DNA of 55,894 nucleotides from Glaciecola sp. UBA2563 (GCA_002340325.1 DDLV01000071.1:1-55894); one strand, 5' to 3'; shown: positions 44,654 through 54,479, counted from the first letter of the stretch. Numbers and translations are program-made. Notes: generated by a model not told the origin, from the letters alone.

Positions 44654-44896
44654 ATGTCGTTTGGTTTTTGGGAAATTCTAGTCATATTAGTTATCGTGGT
44701 GCTGCTTTTTGGCACCAAGAAACTGCGTAATTTAGGCACTGATTTGGGTACTGCATTGCGCGGATTTAAAAACGCGGTCAATGAGGATGAGGTAAAGGAT
44801 AAAAAAGACGCTGATTTCGATTCTGTTGAGGACAAGCACACAGGCGCAGCGAGTGAAGACTTGACCGGACATCACAAAGACAAAATCAAAGATTAA
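44654..44896 (+). CDS. tatA: Sec-independent translocase subunit TatA
   Basis: 80-residue pore-forming subunit of twin-arginine translocation: N-terminal membrane helix FWEILVILVIVVLLFGTKKL, amphipathic helix with LRNLGTDLGTALRGFKNAV, and an acidic tail. It has the FGTKKL hinge of TatA. TTGGAGA precedes the ATG. First gene of tatABCD. Confidence 0.96.
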   Translation: MSFGFWEILVILVIVVLLFGTKKLRNLGTDLGTALRGFKNAVNEDEVKDKKDADFDSVEDKHTGAASEDLTGHHKDKIKD

Positions 44897-44898
44897 CT

Positions 44899-45330
44899 AT
44901 GTTCGATATTGGATTCTGGGAGCTTCTGCTTATCGGTTTAGTTTCGCTTTTGGTTCTTGGACCAGAGCGGATGCCGGGTGCAATCCGGTCTACTGTTAAG
45001 ACTGTGAAAGACATTAAAAACGTCGCAAACGGTTTTAAGCAGGAAGTTGCACATCAGTTAAAGGTTAGTGAATTACACGAACATTTAAAGAAAGCTGAGC
45101 AGGCCGGTATGAATGAGATCGGCAACGACGTAAAGCGAAGCGTCGAAGAGTTAAAGGCAGCAGCAGCATCTGTTCAAGAGCCTTATAAAAACGAAAAATC
45201 CACAACATCCTCGCAACCAGCATCGTCTACGGTCACTCCATCCGTATCGGAGACCACAAAGCAAATATCTGATAAATCAGAGGACTCATTGAAGTCGAGC
45301 GACACAAAAGATAATGGCGCAGGAAAATAG
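44899..45330 (+). CDS. tatB: Sec-independent translocase subunit TatB
   Basis: 143-residue receptor subunit: membrane helix MFDIGFWELLLIGLVSLLVLGPERMPGA (the GPERMP hinge defines TatB), an amphipathic helix and a long Ser/Glu-rich tail (from about 95). Starts 2 bp after tatA and overlaps tatC by 17 bp. Confidence 0.95.
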   Translation: MFDIGFWELLLIGLVSLLVLGPERMPGAIRSTVKTVKDIKNVANGFKQEVAHQLKVSELHEHLKKAEQAGMNEIGNDVKRSVEELKAAAASVQEPYKNEKSTTSSQPASSTVTPSVSETTKQISDKSEDSLKSSDTKDNGAGK

Positions 45331-46066
45331 TTTAGTCTCTCATCTAATTGAATTGCGAAGTCGTCTGTTAAAGTCTGCGCTCGCGGTTTTGATTGCATTT
45401 ATCCCAATGTTTTTCTTTGCTCAGGAAATATACGCCTACGTTGCAAAACCTCTAATAGAAGCAATGCCAGATGGTGCTAGCATGATTGCAACTGATGTTG
45501 CTTCACCGTTTTTAGCGCCATTCAAACTCACAATGGTTTTGGCGTTTTTCGTGGCGATTCCCGCTGTTTTGTATCAAGTTTGGGCGTTCATTGCGCCGGG
45601 GTTATACCAAAATGAGAAACGTTTGGTTGCGCCGCTGCTCATAAGTTCTACCCTGTTATTCTACGCTGGAATGGCGTTCGCGTATTATGTCGTATTCCCC
45701 GTTGCATTTTTGTTTTTCAATAGTGTCGCGCCAGAAGGTGTCGCTGTTAGTACCGACATAGCTAGCTACCTAAACTTTGTTCTTAAGCTATTTTTTGCTT
45801 TCGGGGTAGCCTTTGAAGTCCCAGTTGCCATTGTTCTAATGTGCTGGACGGGAATGACAACGGCCGAAGGACTTCGCAAAAAGAGACCGTTTGTTATCAT
45901 TGGTGTGTTTTGTGTCGGTATGTTGCTAACCCCACCTGATATCATCTCTCAGATACTTTTGGCCATACCAATGTGGTTGTTGTATGAAGTGGGTATTGTT
46001 ATTGGATCTATTTATTCAGGCAAGAATGATGATGAACTTGATGAGCAGGTTTCAGAAAACGAATGA
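45314..46066 (+). CDS. tatC: Sec-independent translocase subunit TatC
   Basis: 250-residue six-helix membrane protein that recognises the twin-arginine signal. Conserved features are SHLIELRSRLLKS at the N-terminus, FWAFIAPGLY-like VWAFIAPGLYQNEK, and the FGVAFEVPV helix. Overlap with tatB suggests translational coupling. Confidence 0.97.
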   Translation: MAQENSLVSHLIELRSRLLKSALAVLIAFIPMFFFAQEIYAYVAKPLIEAMPDGASMIATDVASPFLAPFKLTMVLAFFVAIPAVLYQVWAFIAPGLYQNEKRLVAPLLISSTLLFYAGMAFAYYVVFPVAFLFFNSVAPEGVAVSTDIASYLNFVLKLFFAFGVAFEVPVAIVLMCWTGMTTAEGLRKKRPFVIIGVFCVGMLLTPPDIISQILLAIPMWLLYEVGIVIGSIYSGKNDDELDEQVSENE

Positions 46067-46116
46067 ATTCGGATTGCATAATAGCAATTTGAGGCTAACG
46101 ACGGTTGTAAATACGC

Positions 46117-46917
46117 TTGTTTGACTGTGGCGTTAATCTACTAAGTGAGCGTTTGCATGAAGTGCAGACTATTCAAGAATCTATTACTGCTGGTCTTTCT
46201 GGCCTGCTAATCATAGCAAGTACATTAGACGAGAGCATTGAAGCGCAAAGGTTCTGCCACGAACATAATTCTGACGAGTTTATCTTGCGATTCACGGCGG
46301 GTGTGCATCCGCACTATGCAAGCGCTTGGTCACCTCAGCACTATACTGAACTAAAGAAACTTTTATCCGATAAATACTGCGTTGCGGTTGGTGAATGCGG
46401 GTTGGATTTTAATCGAAATTATTCTAGTCCACAGCAGCAACAGTTAGCGTTCATCCAGCAGCTCAAGCTTGCAAACGAAACCGGCAAAGGTCTTTATTTA
46501 CATGAAAGAGATGCTTGGCAAACGCAACTTGAACTACTAAAAAAGTATGGCAGTAACGTCAAATTTAAAATTGTTCATTGTTTTACCGGGGGGAAAAGAG
46601 AATTAGATAGTTACTTGGAATTAGGTTGCTATATTGGCATAACGGGTTGGTTATGTGATGCCAAAAGAGGGAGTGACTTAAGGCAATGTGTATCAAGAAT
46701 ACCTCTTGAAAGACTCCTCGTTGAAACAGATGCCCCCTATTTGTTTCCAAAGACGATTAGACCTCGCAGTGCAAACAATCACCCTAAATACCTCACCCAT
46801 ATAATTAAAGAAATTGCTGAATTAATTAGTGTTGATGCCGATATTATCAAGATGACAACAGAGAAAAACGCGCTAGCTCTTTTTTGTAATAATGAAGGAC
46901 GTACTCAACACACATAA
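46117..46917 (+). CDS. tatD: TatD family metal-dependent DNase
   Basis: 266-residue TIM-barrel hydrolase; E. coli TatD is a 3'-5' exonuclease in DNA repair and is not needed for Tat export. Visible are GVHPHYAS, the metal Glu in VAVGECGLDFNRN, YLHERDAW, KIVHCFTGG and LLVETDAPYL. As in other TatD proteins the first metal motif is degenerate (FDCGVNL). TTG start with weak ribosome site: only ATA and TTG lie between the upstream stop and FDCGVNL. Confidence 0.93.
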   Translation: MFDCGVNLLSERLHEVQTIQESITAGLSGLLIIASTLDESIEAQRFCHEHNSDEFILRFTAGVHPHYASAWSPQHYTELKKLLSDKYCVAVGECGLDFNRNYSSPQQQQLAFIQQLKLANETGKGLYLHERDAWQTQLELLKKYGSNVKFKIVHCFTGGKRELDSYLELGCYIGITGWLCDAKRGSDLRQCVSRIPLERLLVETDAPYLFPKTIRPRSANNHPKYLTHIIKEIAELISVDADIIKMTTEKNALALFCNNEGRTQHT

Positions 46918-48787
46918 CATTCCTTTCAACAACAGCTACTTGTTGTTCGGATCTTTTTGTGTTGTTTTTTTGCTACTTGTCTTTGCAATACTTTCATCAG
47001 CAACAAACGCTACCAGAAGCGTTACACTACAAAAACAGTATCTTACCGAATCATCAAACTCACTCAGTGTCGAACAAGTCATTGCAGAGCAGACCAGTGC
47101 TTTTAAAGCATTCGATCAGAAAGCATTTGGCTTTTTTGAAGACGCATACTGGTTTAAAGCCATCCTGCCTGCGCGTGGAAAATCCAATGAAAGAATTGTT
47201 GAAATTGAAAATAGTGCGCTAGACAGTATCGAAATTTGGTTTATCAATAACACTAATCAACAGGTCATCTCTTCGTATCAGTTAGGAGACAGCAAAGCAT
47301 TTGGCGAACGCCCAATTCGACACGAATCTTTTGTGTTTCCTGTGCCATCAAGCTCATCTCAACAAATAATGCTACTTCGCATCGAATCAGAAGGCACGCT
47401 TAACGTACAGGCAAGATTATGGGATAGCATTGACTTTATTGAATATGAGGGGTCGGAAAAGCTCGTTTTAGGCACTTTTATGGGGTGTATGCTGGCGATT
47501 ATGTTAGTCAGTACAATCATGTATTTGCCAACACAGGATCTTAAACCGATAATATATGCCGGTTATATATTTTTTATAACGATCGCGATCTTATCGTTAC
47601 ATGGTACGCTATTTCGTTATCTGTGGCCTGAAAATGCTTGGATGCAAGCCCGTGCATCAGCATTTTTTATCGGATTTGCCATTGCGCTTCTGATTGATTT
47701 TTCACTACGTGTTTTAGACTTTGACCAGCAATTACATCGTATTTACAGACTACTGGATGTGTGTAAGTATATCATGATAGGTTTTGCCGTTTTCTTCGCG
47801 GTATTTCCCAAAACGTTTTCTATTATGATGATTGGCGCACTTGGCGCGGCCATTCTACTCATTTTATCTTGCGCAGGATTCTACCTGCGCTTTTTACAAA
47901 GTAGTACTAGCGCTAACTCAAAATCAACGTATTACAGCCTCTCTTGGGCTGCCGTGTTGACGAGTATTGCGTTGATACTCATTGATAACTATGGATTTTA
48001 CGATTTCGCAGTCACCGACTTGCACTTCCTTATGCTTGGGATTGTGACACAAGCATTAATGCTTTCGTTAGTTTTGGCGCTCAATCTTCAAGGGCATTAC
48101 TTCATCAATCCCGCAGCACAAGATACTGTAGAGAGCGATTTAAGAGACGAATATGACCAACAGTCCGAAACGCTATCAAATGAAGAGTTCCAGCGAGAGT
48201 TGGAATACAAGGTTGAAGAGCGAACGCTGGAGCTTGAAATTGCGCTGCGAGAGTTGTCTGATGTCAATAAAGAATTAGAACGCCTGTCGTCTATTGATAC
48301 GCTGACAGAAGTGATGAATAGGCGTTTTTTCGACAAGCGATTCTTGGCAGAGGCGCGTCGTAGCCGTCGCGAGAGAACATCGCTTGCTATCGCTATGTTT
48401 GATATCGATTATTTTAAACGAATAAACGATGAGTTTGGGCACCTTGCGGGTGACGAGTGCCTTGTGCAATTTGCTAACGTGCTTAAAGAAAATATCAAAA
48501 GACCCGCCGACGTTATTTGTCGATATGGCGGAGAAGAATTTGTTGTTATTTTGCCTGATACCGATTTATCCGGCGCCACGAGATTAATGGAACAGGTGCG
48601 TTGTGCAGTGGAAAGCATGGAGGTCAAATTTGAATCCAATACGATTACTTTCACAGTGAGTATTGGTTTGACGACGAAAATATTGGACACCGAAGAGGAA
48701 CGTGAAGCAATTGTCGCGTTCGCCGACAAGTTATTGTACCAAGCAAAAGAAACTGGACGTAATTCGGTGGTTGCACAGGCCTTCTGA
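46892..48787 (+). CDS. Diguanylate cyclase with 7TMR-DISM sensor
   Basis: Makes cyclic di-GMP, and would control surface attachment or motility. The 631-residue protein has a first membrane helix (about 14-32), a periplasmic 7TMR-DISMED2-type domain (about 50-180), seven membrane helices (about 195-400), a coiled coil (about 420-470) and a GGDEF domain. The active site is GGEEF (546-550), and the product-inhibition I-site RPAD (537-540) is at the canonical five-residue distance. It overlaps tatD by 26 bp; the functional link to Tat is unknown. Confidence 0.93.
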   Translation: MKDVLNTHNIPFNNSYLLFGSFCVVFLLLVFAILSSATNATRSVTLQKQYLTESSNSLSVEQVIAEQTSAFKAFDQKAFGFFEDAYWFKAILPARGKSNERIVEIENSALDSIEIWFINNTNQQVISSYQLGDSKAFGERPIRHESFVFPVPSSSSQQIMLLRIESEGTLNVQARLWDSIDFIEYEGSEKLVLGTFMGCMLAIMLVSTIMYLPTQDLKPIIYAGYIFFITIAILSLHGTLFRYLWPENAWMQARASAFFIGFAIALLIDFSLRVLDFDQQLHRIYRLLDVCKYIMIGFAVFFAVFPKTFSIMMIGALGAAILLILSCAGFYLRFLQSSTSANSKSTYYSLSWAAVLTSIALILIDNYGFYDFAVTDLHFLMLGIVTQALMLSLVLALNLQGHYFINPAAQDTVESDLRDEYDQQSETLSNEEFQRELEYKVEERTLELEIALRELSDVNKELERLSSIDTLTEVMNRRFFDKRFLAEARRSRRERTSLAIAMFDIDYFKRINDEFGHLAGDECLVQFANVLKENIKRPADVICRYGGEEFVVILPDTDLSGATRLMEQVRCAVESMEVKFESNTITFTVSIGLTTKILDTEEEREAIVAFADKLLYQAKETGRNSVVAQAF

Positions 48788-48923
48788 GCGCGTTTGTATG
48801 TCTTTGAAAATCAGCTTATACCCATGACGTTGATATCTCTTGATTCTTTTCAGCTATCGCAAATTGTTCTCACCTAACGCATAATACGGTTCTAGTTAAA
48901 AAACCAATATTAAAAAAACGTTT

Positions 48924-49913
48924 ATGCAATTAAGTACAAGGTTAAGAAGGGTTCGTCGGACTGAAGCATTGCGCTACCTCGTGTGTGAGAACAGCATTTC
49001 AACCGCAGATTTGATCTATCCAATGTTTGTTGTTGAAGGCCAAAACCAGACTGAAAATGTAGATTCAATGCCAGGTATTCAAAGGTTTAGTGCGGACCTC
49101 CTGGAGACTGAAATCAGTGATTGTCTCACCTTGGGTTTGCGAACATTTGCACTATTTCCCGTCACACCGTTGGCAAAAAAGAGTCTAACAGCAGACGAAG
49201 CATTTAATCAGGAAGGACTCATACAAACTACTATTGACCGGCTTAAACAACGATTTGCCGAAGATATTGTTATTATCTCCGATGTTGCACTCGATCCCTT
49301 TACCTCTCATGGTCAAGATGGCCTTATTGATGACAACGGGTATGTGCTAAATGACGAGACGATTGAAGTCTTGGTGAAACAGGCAATATCGCATGCTCAA
49401 GTGGGAACAGATATCGTCGCGCCTTCTGATATGATGGATGGGCGTGTGGGCGCTATCAGAGAAGAGCTAGAGCGTCAGGGACTGCGTCAGACCTGTATTA
49501 TGTCCTATGCGGCAAAATACGCATCTAGTTATTATGGTCCTTTTAGAGATGCCGTAGGTTCAGCGTCTAACTTAAAAGGCGGCGATAAAAAGAGTTATCA
49601 AATGGATCCTGCAAATGCCGATGAAGCGATGCGTGAGATAGCACTTGATATTGAAGAGGGTGCTGATATGGTTATGGTTAAACCGGGCATGCCGTATTTG
49701 GACATTGTAAAAGCGTGTAAGGATGAATTTTGCGTGCCAACGTTTGCATATCAAGTCAGTGGCGAATATGCAATGCACTGCGCGGCGTTTGAAAATGGCT
49801 GGTTGGATAGAGATAAAGTAACACTTGAATCGCTGATAGCGTTTAAACGCGCTGGTGCTGACGGCATACTCACTTACTTTGCAAAGTACGCCGCTCAATT
49901 GTTATGCGATTAG
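48924..49913 (+). CDS. hemB: Delta-aminolevulinic acid dehydratase (porphobilinogen synthase)
   Basis: Condenses two 5-aminolevulinate molecules in heme synthesis. The 329-residue TIM barrel has the two Schiff-base lysines in SYAAKYASSYYGPFR and MVMVKPGMPYLD. The cysteine-rich zinc site is replaced by an Asp-containing loop (ISDVALDPFTSHGQDG), so a magnesium-dependent enzyme is expected. Ends 4 bp inside the convergent panC. Confidence 0.96.
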   Translation: MQLSTRLRRVRRTEALRYLVCENSISTADLIYPMFVVEGQNQTENVDSMPGIQRFSADLLETEISDCLTLGLRTFALFPVTPLAKKSLTADEAFNQEGLIQTTIDRLKQRFAEDIVIISDVALDPFTSHGQDGLIDDNGYVLNDETIEVLVKQAISHAQVGTDIVAPSDMMDGRVGAIREELERQGLRQTCIMSYAAKYASSYYGPFRDAVGSASNLKGGDKKSYQMDPANADEAMREIALDIEEGADMVMVKPGMPYLDIVKACKDEFCVPTFAYQVSGEYAMHCAAFENGWLDRDKVTLESLIAFKRAGADGILTYFAKYAAQLLCD

Positions 49914-50758
49914 AGCATTACTTCATGATTATCAATCAGGCGAGTTTTTCCTAAAAAAGCTGCCGCCAGTATTACCAGGTTTGTGTCCTCGTGACTTGGT
50001 GGCATGAGTGACTCGGCAGCTCGCAATTCTATATAGTCTACTTTGAATCCAGCTTCGGCCAAGTTTTGCTTTGCCTCTCTGATAATGGTACTGAAATCTC
50101 GTCTGCCCGATTCAAGCAGTGAAGCGAGCGCCTTGATCTGTTGATATAACACCGGTGCGATTTTTCTCTGTTCCTCTGATAGATAGCCGTTACGAGAACT
50201 TAGGGCTAAACCATCTTCTGCCCGCTCAGTATCAACACCGTAAATTTTTAGATTCATGGATAAATCCGTCACCATCGCTTTGATAACTTGCAGTTGCTGA
50301 AAGTCTTTTTTCCCAAAAAAAGCGGAATTTGGCTGCACCATATTGAAAAGTTTCGACACAATCGTTGCCACACCGCGAAAATGTCCTGGGCGACTGGCCC
50401 CGCATATCATGTAGGAGATACCGGGTACCTCAACGAAGGTTTGTTGTTCCAATCCCCTTGGGTAAATATCCTCTGCATTTGGTAAAAACAGAAGGTCTAC
50501 CCCTAGTGCTTCTAGTTTTTCTGCATCTTCTTTGAGCGTTCTCGGGTACGCGTCTAAATCTTCATCAGGGCCAAACTGAAGTGGATTGACAAATATTGAG
50601 ACAACAACTTTGGTCGCGTATTTTTTTGCTTCCTCGACGAGCTTTAAATGTCCAGCATGCAAATTACCCATAGTGGGAACAAACGAAATTTTCTCCCCTG
50701 ATATTTGCCAAGTTCGGCGTAATTCTCTTAATTTAATTATCTCAGTTATCGTTTCCAT
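49910..50758 (-). CDS. panC: Pantothenate synthetase
   Basis: Joins pantoate and beta-alanine with ATP to make pantothenate. The 282 residues show the nucleotide-binding PTMGNLHAGHLKLV (HxGH), VVSIFVNPLQFG, FGKKDFQQLQVI and LALSSRNGYL. Last gene of the dksA-to-panC block, 8 bp after panB. Confidence 0.97.
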   Translation of the reverse strand: METITEIIKLRELRRTWQISGEKISFVPTMGNLHAGHLKLVEEAKKYATKVVVSIFVNPLQFGPDEDLDAYPRTLKEDAEKLEALGVDLLFLPNAEDIYPRGLEQQTFVEVPGISYMICGASRPGHFRGVATIVSKLFNMVQPNSAFFGKKDFQQLQVIKAMVTDLSMNLKIYGVDTERAEDGLALSSRNGYLSEEQRKIAPVLYQQIKALASLLESGRRDFSTIIREAKQNLAEAGFKVDYIELRAAESLMPPSHEDTNLVILAAAFLGKTRLIDNHEVML

Positions 50759-50766
50759 ACTATCAC

Positions 50767-51561
50767 CTAGCTAAAACTATGCTCTTTATCAGGGAAAGTG
50801 CCGCTAGCTACATCATCTTTGTACTTTTGAACTGCTTCTGCAATTGAGTTTGTTTCTGCGAGAAAGTTCTTTGTGAACTTGGGCATATAATTCGCACTGA
50901 CTCCCATCAAGTCATGCATAACTAAAATTTGACCATCTGTGTGCTTGCCAGCACCAATACCAATAGTGGGTATCTCGAGCGATTCTGTCACTTTCTGCGC
51001 TAGGCTCTCCGGCACGCACTCCATCAGCAGAATCTGCGCGCCAGCTGCCTCAAGTGATAGTGCGCTTTTGACAATTTTATCAGCTTGCGATTGCTGTCTG
51101 CCCTGCACTTTAAAACCGCCAAAAACATGCACCATTTGTGGTGTTAAACCAACGTGTGCACAGACAGGGATCCCTCGTTGTAACAATTCATTAATTGTTT
51201 CGCTCAGCCATTCACCGCCTTCTAGCTTGACCATGCTGGCACCAGCAGCCATTAATTTCTTTGCATTAACAAATGCATCTTCTATGGTGGCATAGCTCAT
51301 AAATGGCATATCCGCCATAATAAACGCATTTTCAGTCCCAGCTGCTACACTGGCAACATGGTAGGCTATTTCATCTGTCGTTACTGCGAGCGTATCTTTT
51401 TGTCCTTTTAATACCATGCCAAGAGAATCGCCGATAAGCAAAACGTCAATACCCTGTTGATCGAACAGCTTTGCAAAACTTGCATCATAAGCCGTCAAAC
51501 AAGCGAATTTCTTCCCTTCCGATTTCATCGCTTGCAAACTGGAAATTGTGATTGGTTTCAT
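50767..51561 (-). CDS. panB: 3-methyl-2-oxobutanoate hydroxymethyltransferase
   Basis: First committed step of pantothenate synthesis: adds a hydroxymethyl group from methylene-THF to alpha-ketoisovalerate. The 264-residue barrel has LTAYDASFA, LIGDSLGMVLKG (metal Asp) and the KLEGGEW and GIGAGKHTDGQILV segments. Adjacent panC completes the pathway branch. Confidence 0.97.
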   Translation of the reverse strand: MKPITISSLQAMKSEGKKFACLTAYDASFAKLFDQQGIDVLLIGDSLGMVLKGQKDTLAVTTDEIAYHVASVAAGTENAFIMADMPFMSYATIEDAFVNAKKLMAAGASMVKLEGGEWLSETINELLQRGIPVCAHVGLTPQMVHVFGGFKVQGRQQSQADKIVKSALSLEAAGAQILLMECVPESLAQKVTESLEIPTIGIGAGKHTDGQILVMHDLMGVSANYMPKFTKNFLAETNSIAEAVQKYKDDVASGTFPDKEHSFS

Positions 51562-51621
51562 GGTGAATTCTTCCTTCTATCAAATGCTTCCACGATACTG
51601 ATTTAGACAATTGATTGTGGT

Positions 51622-52140
51622 TTACGCTGCTATTGATTTGTAATCGACACTATCATTATGTCGTTTCAACCCGGATAGTTCGCATTGACTTATCCATGCG
51701 GCAAGTGCTCTACCGTCAGGCATAATCAAATCAGGTTGTATTTCAAACATCGGGATCAACACAAACTCACGTTCGTGCATACCATAGTGAGGCAATATCA
51801 GACGCTCGTTACTGATTTTCTCTTGGTTATACATTAACACGTCCAAATCAAGGGTTCTCGGCCCCCATTTTTCTGCAGTTCTTACCCTGTTGTGTAGCGA
51901 CTCTATTTCCTGCAACTTATCCAATAATCCTGAAGGAGATAGCGACGTTGCTGCTTTGCACACTGCATTAATAAAATTTGGCTGGTCTTGTGGCCCCATG
52001 GGGACACTTTCATATAGGTGCGAACAAGCTTGAACAAAAATCTCTTTTGACGTGTGAATTTCCTGTAATGCTTGGATAACTTGTTGCTTTGGTGAGTTTA
52101 TGTTGCTGCCCAATCCAATGAATACTGTGTGTTCCAACAT
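51622..52140 (-). CDS. folK: HPPK, 6-hydroxymethyl-dihydropterin pyrophosphokinase
   Basis: Folate enzyme that activates the pterin for FolP. 172 residues with IGLGSNINSPKQQV, the catalytic EKWGPRTLDLDVLMYN (Asp pair for magnesium) and LPHYGMHEREFVLIPM. Lies 12 bp after pcnB, as usual in pcnB-folK-panB-panC. Confidence 0.96.
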   Translation of the reverse strand: MLEHTVFIGLGSNINSPKQQVIQALQEIHTSKEIFVQACSHLYESVPMGPQDQPNFINAVCKAATSLSPSGLLDKLQEIESLHNRVRTAEKWGPRTLDLDVLMYNQEKISNERLILPHYGMHEREFVLIPMFEIQPDLIMPDGRALAAWISQCELSGLKRHNDSVDYKSIAA

Positions 52141-52152
52141 TGGTATATACCT

Positions 52153-53454
52153 CTAAGCACTGCGTTTTTTTGTGCGTCTTCTGCGTTTGTTTTTTTGCGG
52201 CAATAACATCGTTTTTCTGTCCGTATTAGACGCCGTCTGAAACGTCGTCCACCAGTCTGCAATTTCTTGTAATTCGCCGCCCTCTACATATGCACGTAAT
52301 AGTAGAAAATCATAAGCTGCTCTAAAGCGAGCGTGAGTAAGCAATTGAAATGGGCGACGACCGCTGCGATTTTTTAGGCGGTACTGTAACGACCAAATTT
52401 CTCTCATTACTATCGAAAACCGCCTGGGTATCATTACGCGTTTCAATTGTGCGTGTAACATATCAATACTGGCGATATTCAGCGCATCATAGTAACTCAA
52501 CCCGCCCTCTTGGGACAACTGCAATGCGCGGTCTTCAATTTGATACCACAATACTGTTGCATACAAAAATGCAGGTGTAATCTTTTGATTGTTTTTTAAC
52601 CGTTCGTCTGTGTTCGACAACATTTTGTAGGTGATTTGCCATTCTTTAGTCGATTGGCTGTCTTGATGATGTTGCCATAGTGGAAATAAATGCATCATCA
52701 AATTAAATTCCACAAGTAACGGCAAGGTCAATTTTCCTCTGCCAGAGATCAATAGTTTGTTTATTTCTTCGAATAATCTTGCGGGTGCGACATTTGATAT
52801 GAGGTGTGCTTGAGATTTTATTGCGCGATCAAGTTCAGGGTCGACATCGCATCCCAATTTTGCACAGAAGCGAATTGCCCTGAGCATCCTAACCGGATCT
52901 TCGGATATTCTCTCATCTGGCTCCCCGATCATTCTAATCCTGCGTTCATTGATGGCCTCCATGCCATTCGCAAAATCGAGAATTTCTTCGGTGATTGGAT
53001 TGAAATACATGGCGTTCATTTCAAAATCTCTGCGCGCCGCGTCTTCTTCTATGCACCCAAACACATTATCCCGCATCAACATTCCAGAATCACACTTTTG
53101 CGATTCGGGTGAAGTTTCACTGTGATGCCCGCGAAATGTTGCTACTTCTATTATTTCTCTGCCATAGCGCAAGTGTGCGAGTCGAAAACGTCGCCCTATA
53201 AGACGACAGTTCTTAAATAACTGTTTTATCTGTTCTGGTCGAGCGTCTGTTACAACATCAAAATCTTTCGGTGACATTCCAAAAAGCTTATCTCGAACGC
53301 ACCCGCCCACGACATATCCCTCAAATTCAGCTTCATTCAGTGTTTCGATGATTTGTGTAACGTGTTTTGGGATTTGTTCTCGTCGCAATGGGTGTTGCGA
53401 TTTTGGGTACACTACAGGTGTAAGCTTTTGGGTTTGCAAAAGATTTTCTATCAT
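52153..53454 (-). CDS. pcnB: Poly(A) polymerase I
   Basis: Adds 3' poly(A) tails that mark RNA for decay. The 433-residue protein has the nucleotidyltransferase motif GYVVGGCVRDKLFGMSPKDFDVVTD (two metal Asp residues), RFRLAHLRYG and the CCA-adding-like RDFEMNAMYFNP, plus an Arg/Lys-rich C-terminus (KNKRRRRTKKRSA). PcnB rather than a CCA-adding enzyme is chosen for the operon and the basic tail. Confidence 0.95.
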   Translation of the reverse strand: MIENLLQTQKLTPVVYPKSQHPLRREQIPKHVTQIIETLNEAEFEGYVVGGCVRDKLFGMSPKDFDVVTDARPEQIKQLFKNCRLIGRRFRLAHLRYGREIIEVATFRGHHSETSPESQKCDSGMLMRDNVFGCIEEDAARRDFEMNAMYFNPITEEILDFANGMEAINERRIRMIGEPDERISEDPVRMLRAIRFCAKLGCDVDPELDRAIKSQAHLISNVAPARLFEEINKLLISGRGKLTLPLLVEFNLMMHLFPLWQHHQDSQSTKEWQITYKMLSNTDERLKNNQKITPAFLYATVLWYQIEDRALQLSQEGGLSYYDALNIASIDMLHAQLKRVMIPRRFSIVMREIWSLQYRLKNRSGRRPFQLLTHARFRAAYDFLLLRAYVEGGELQEIADWWTTFQTASNTDRKTMLLPQKNKRRRRTKKRSA

Positions 53455-53468
53455 GCCGGTTGAGACTG

Positions 53469-54371
53469 TTATAGCGAGTATACGCCATTTGACAGATTAA
53501 CAGCAATTTCTTTACTGCGCGTTAACTTATCGGGTTGCCAATGATTGACTGCCCACGCTAACAAATCCGAAACGTCAGTATTCATCGGAATTTCTTCATG
53601 CTTGAACCCTAAAAAAATAAGACAGGAGACAATGTTTTGATGCGATTTATCATTTTCAATAGCGGATGAGTATGATTGCTTAGCATACTTTACACCTGCG
53701 CTGTGTACTGCAATTGGAATATGAAAAAATGTAGGTACCTTTGATTCTAAATGCGTAAAGAGTTGCTGATGCAATGGCGTCTGATCGAGCAAATCTGCGC
53801 CTCTCACAACAAGGTCAACACCTTGTTCTATGTCATCTGCGATTACGGCCAAGTTGTAATTGTACTGCTTATCCGCACGTCTTAATACTGGATCTTCTTC
53901 TGCGACCTGCATCGACGTTTGTTGCTTGCCATAATGCATGTCTATAAATGATTGCTGGCAACTCAGGTTCTTAAACCTCAGTGCATTTCCTTTAGACTTA
54001 AGATTTCGTTGCCGACAAAAGCCATCATAATAATCAGCGCGCGATTTTACCATTTTCCTTGAGCAATCGCAGGCATAGATGAGTCCTTTCTTACTTAGGG
54101 TTTGTAGATAATGATCATATATGGCGTCTCGTTCGCTTTGTAAAACGATAGCATCGTCTTCTCTCATACCATGGGCATGCAAGCAGTTTATGATTGATTC
54201 AATAAATTTGTGTTTACAACGTTGTGTATCGACATCTTCAATACGAATTAGCCATTTTGCATTGTATTGGCGCGCAAGGATAAACGATGCGACGGCGCAA
54301 ACAAGTGAACCAAAATGTAATGGACCAGTGGGGGATGGCGCAAACCTTGTGGCCTCAAAACGCTGCTTCAT
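53469..54371 (-). CDS. gluQ: Glutamyl-Q tRNA(Asp) synthetase
   Basis: Truncated GluRS paralogue that glutamylates queuosine in tRNA-Asp. 300 residues; HIGH-like PTGPLHFGSLV, a zinc site with CDCSRKMV...YYDGFCRQ, RGADLLDQTP, and a KMSKS-like KYAKQSYSS; no anticodon-binding domain. It follows dksA as in most gammaproteobacteria. Confidence 0.95.
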   Translation of the reverse strand: MKQRFEATRFAPSPTGPLHFGSLVCAVASFILARQYNAKWLIRIEDVDTQRCKHKFIESIINCLHAHGMREDDAIVLQSERDAIYDHYLQTLSKKGLIYACDCSRKMVKSRADYYDGFCRQRNLKSKGNALRFKNLSCQQSFIDMHYGKQQTSMQVAEEDPVLRRADKQYNYNLAVIADDIEQGVDLVVRGADLLDQTPLHQQLFTHLESKVPTFFHIPIAVHSAGVKYAKQSYSSAIENDKSHQNIVSCLIFLGFKHEEIPMNTDVSDLLAWAVNHWQPDKLTRSKEIAVNLSNGVYSL

Positions 54372-54394
54372 GAAATGATTGGTAGATTATATGA

Positions 54395-54431
54395 GTGCCC
54401 GTATTGACATATTAACATTGATTCCGGGCAC
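54395..54431. repeat. Inverted repeat in the dksA-gluQ spacer
   Basis: GTGCCCG at 54395-54401 and CGGGCAC at 54425-54431, perfect 7-bp arms with a 23-nt loop. No U-tract. In E. coli a terminator-like structure limits read-through from dksA to gluQ; this may serve similarly, but I cannot show it. Confidence 0.35.
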
Positions 54432-54479
54432 AGAGATTGGTTATTTACACGTCTGAAAGTGACTATAGGTCTTGGAGTT

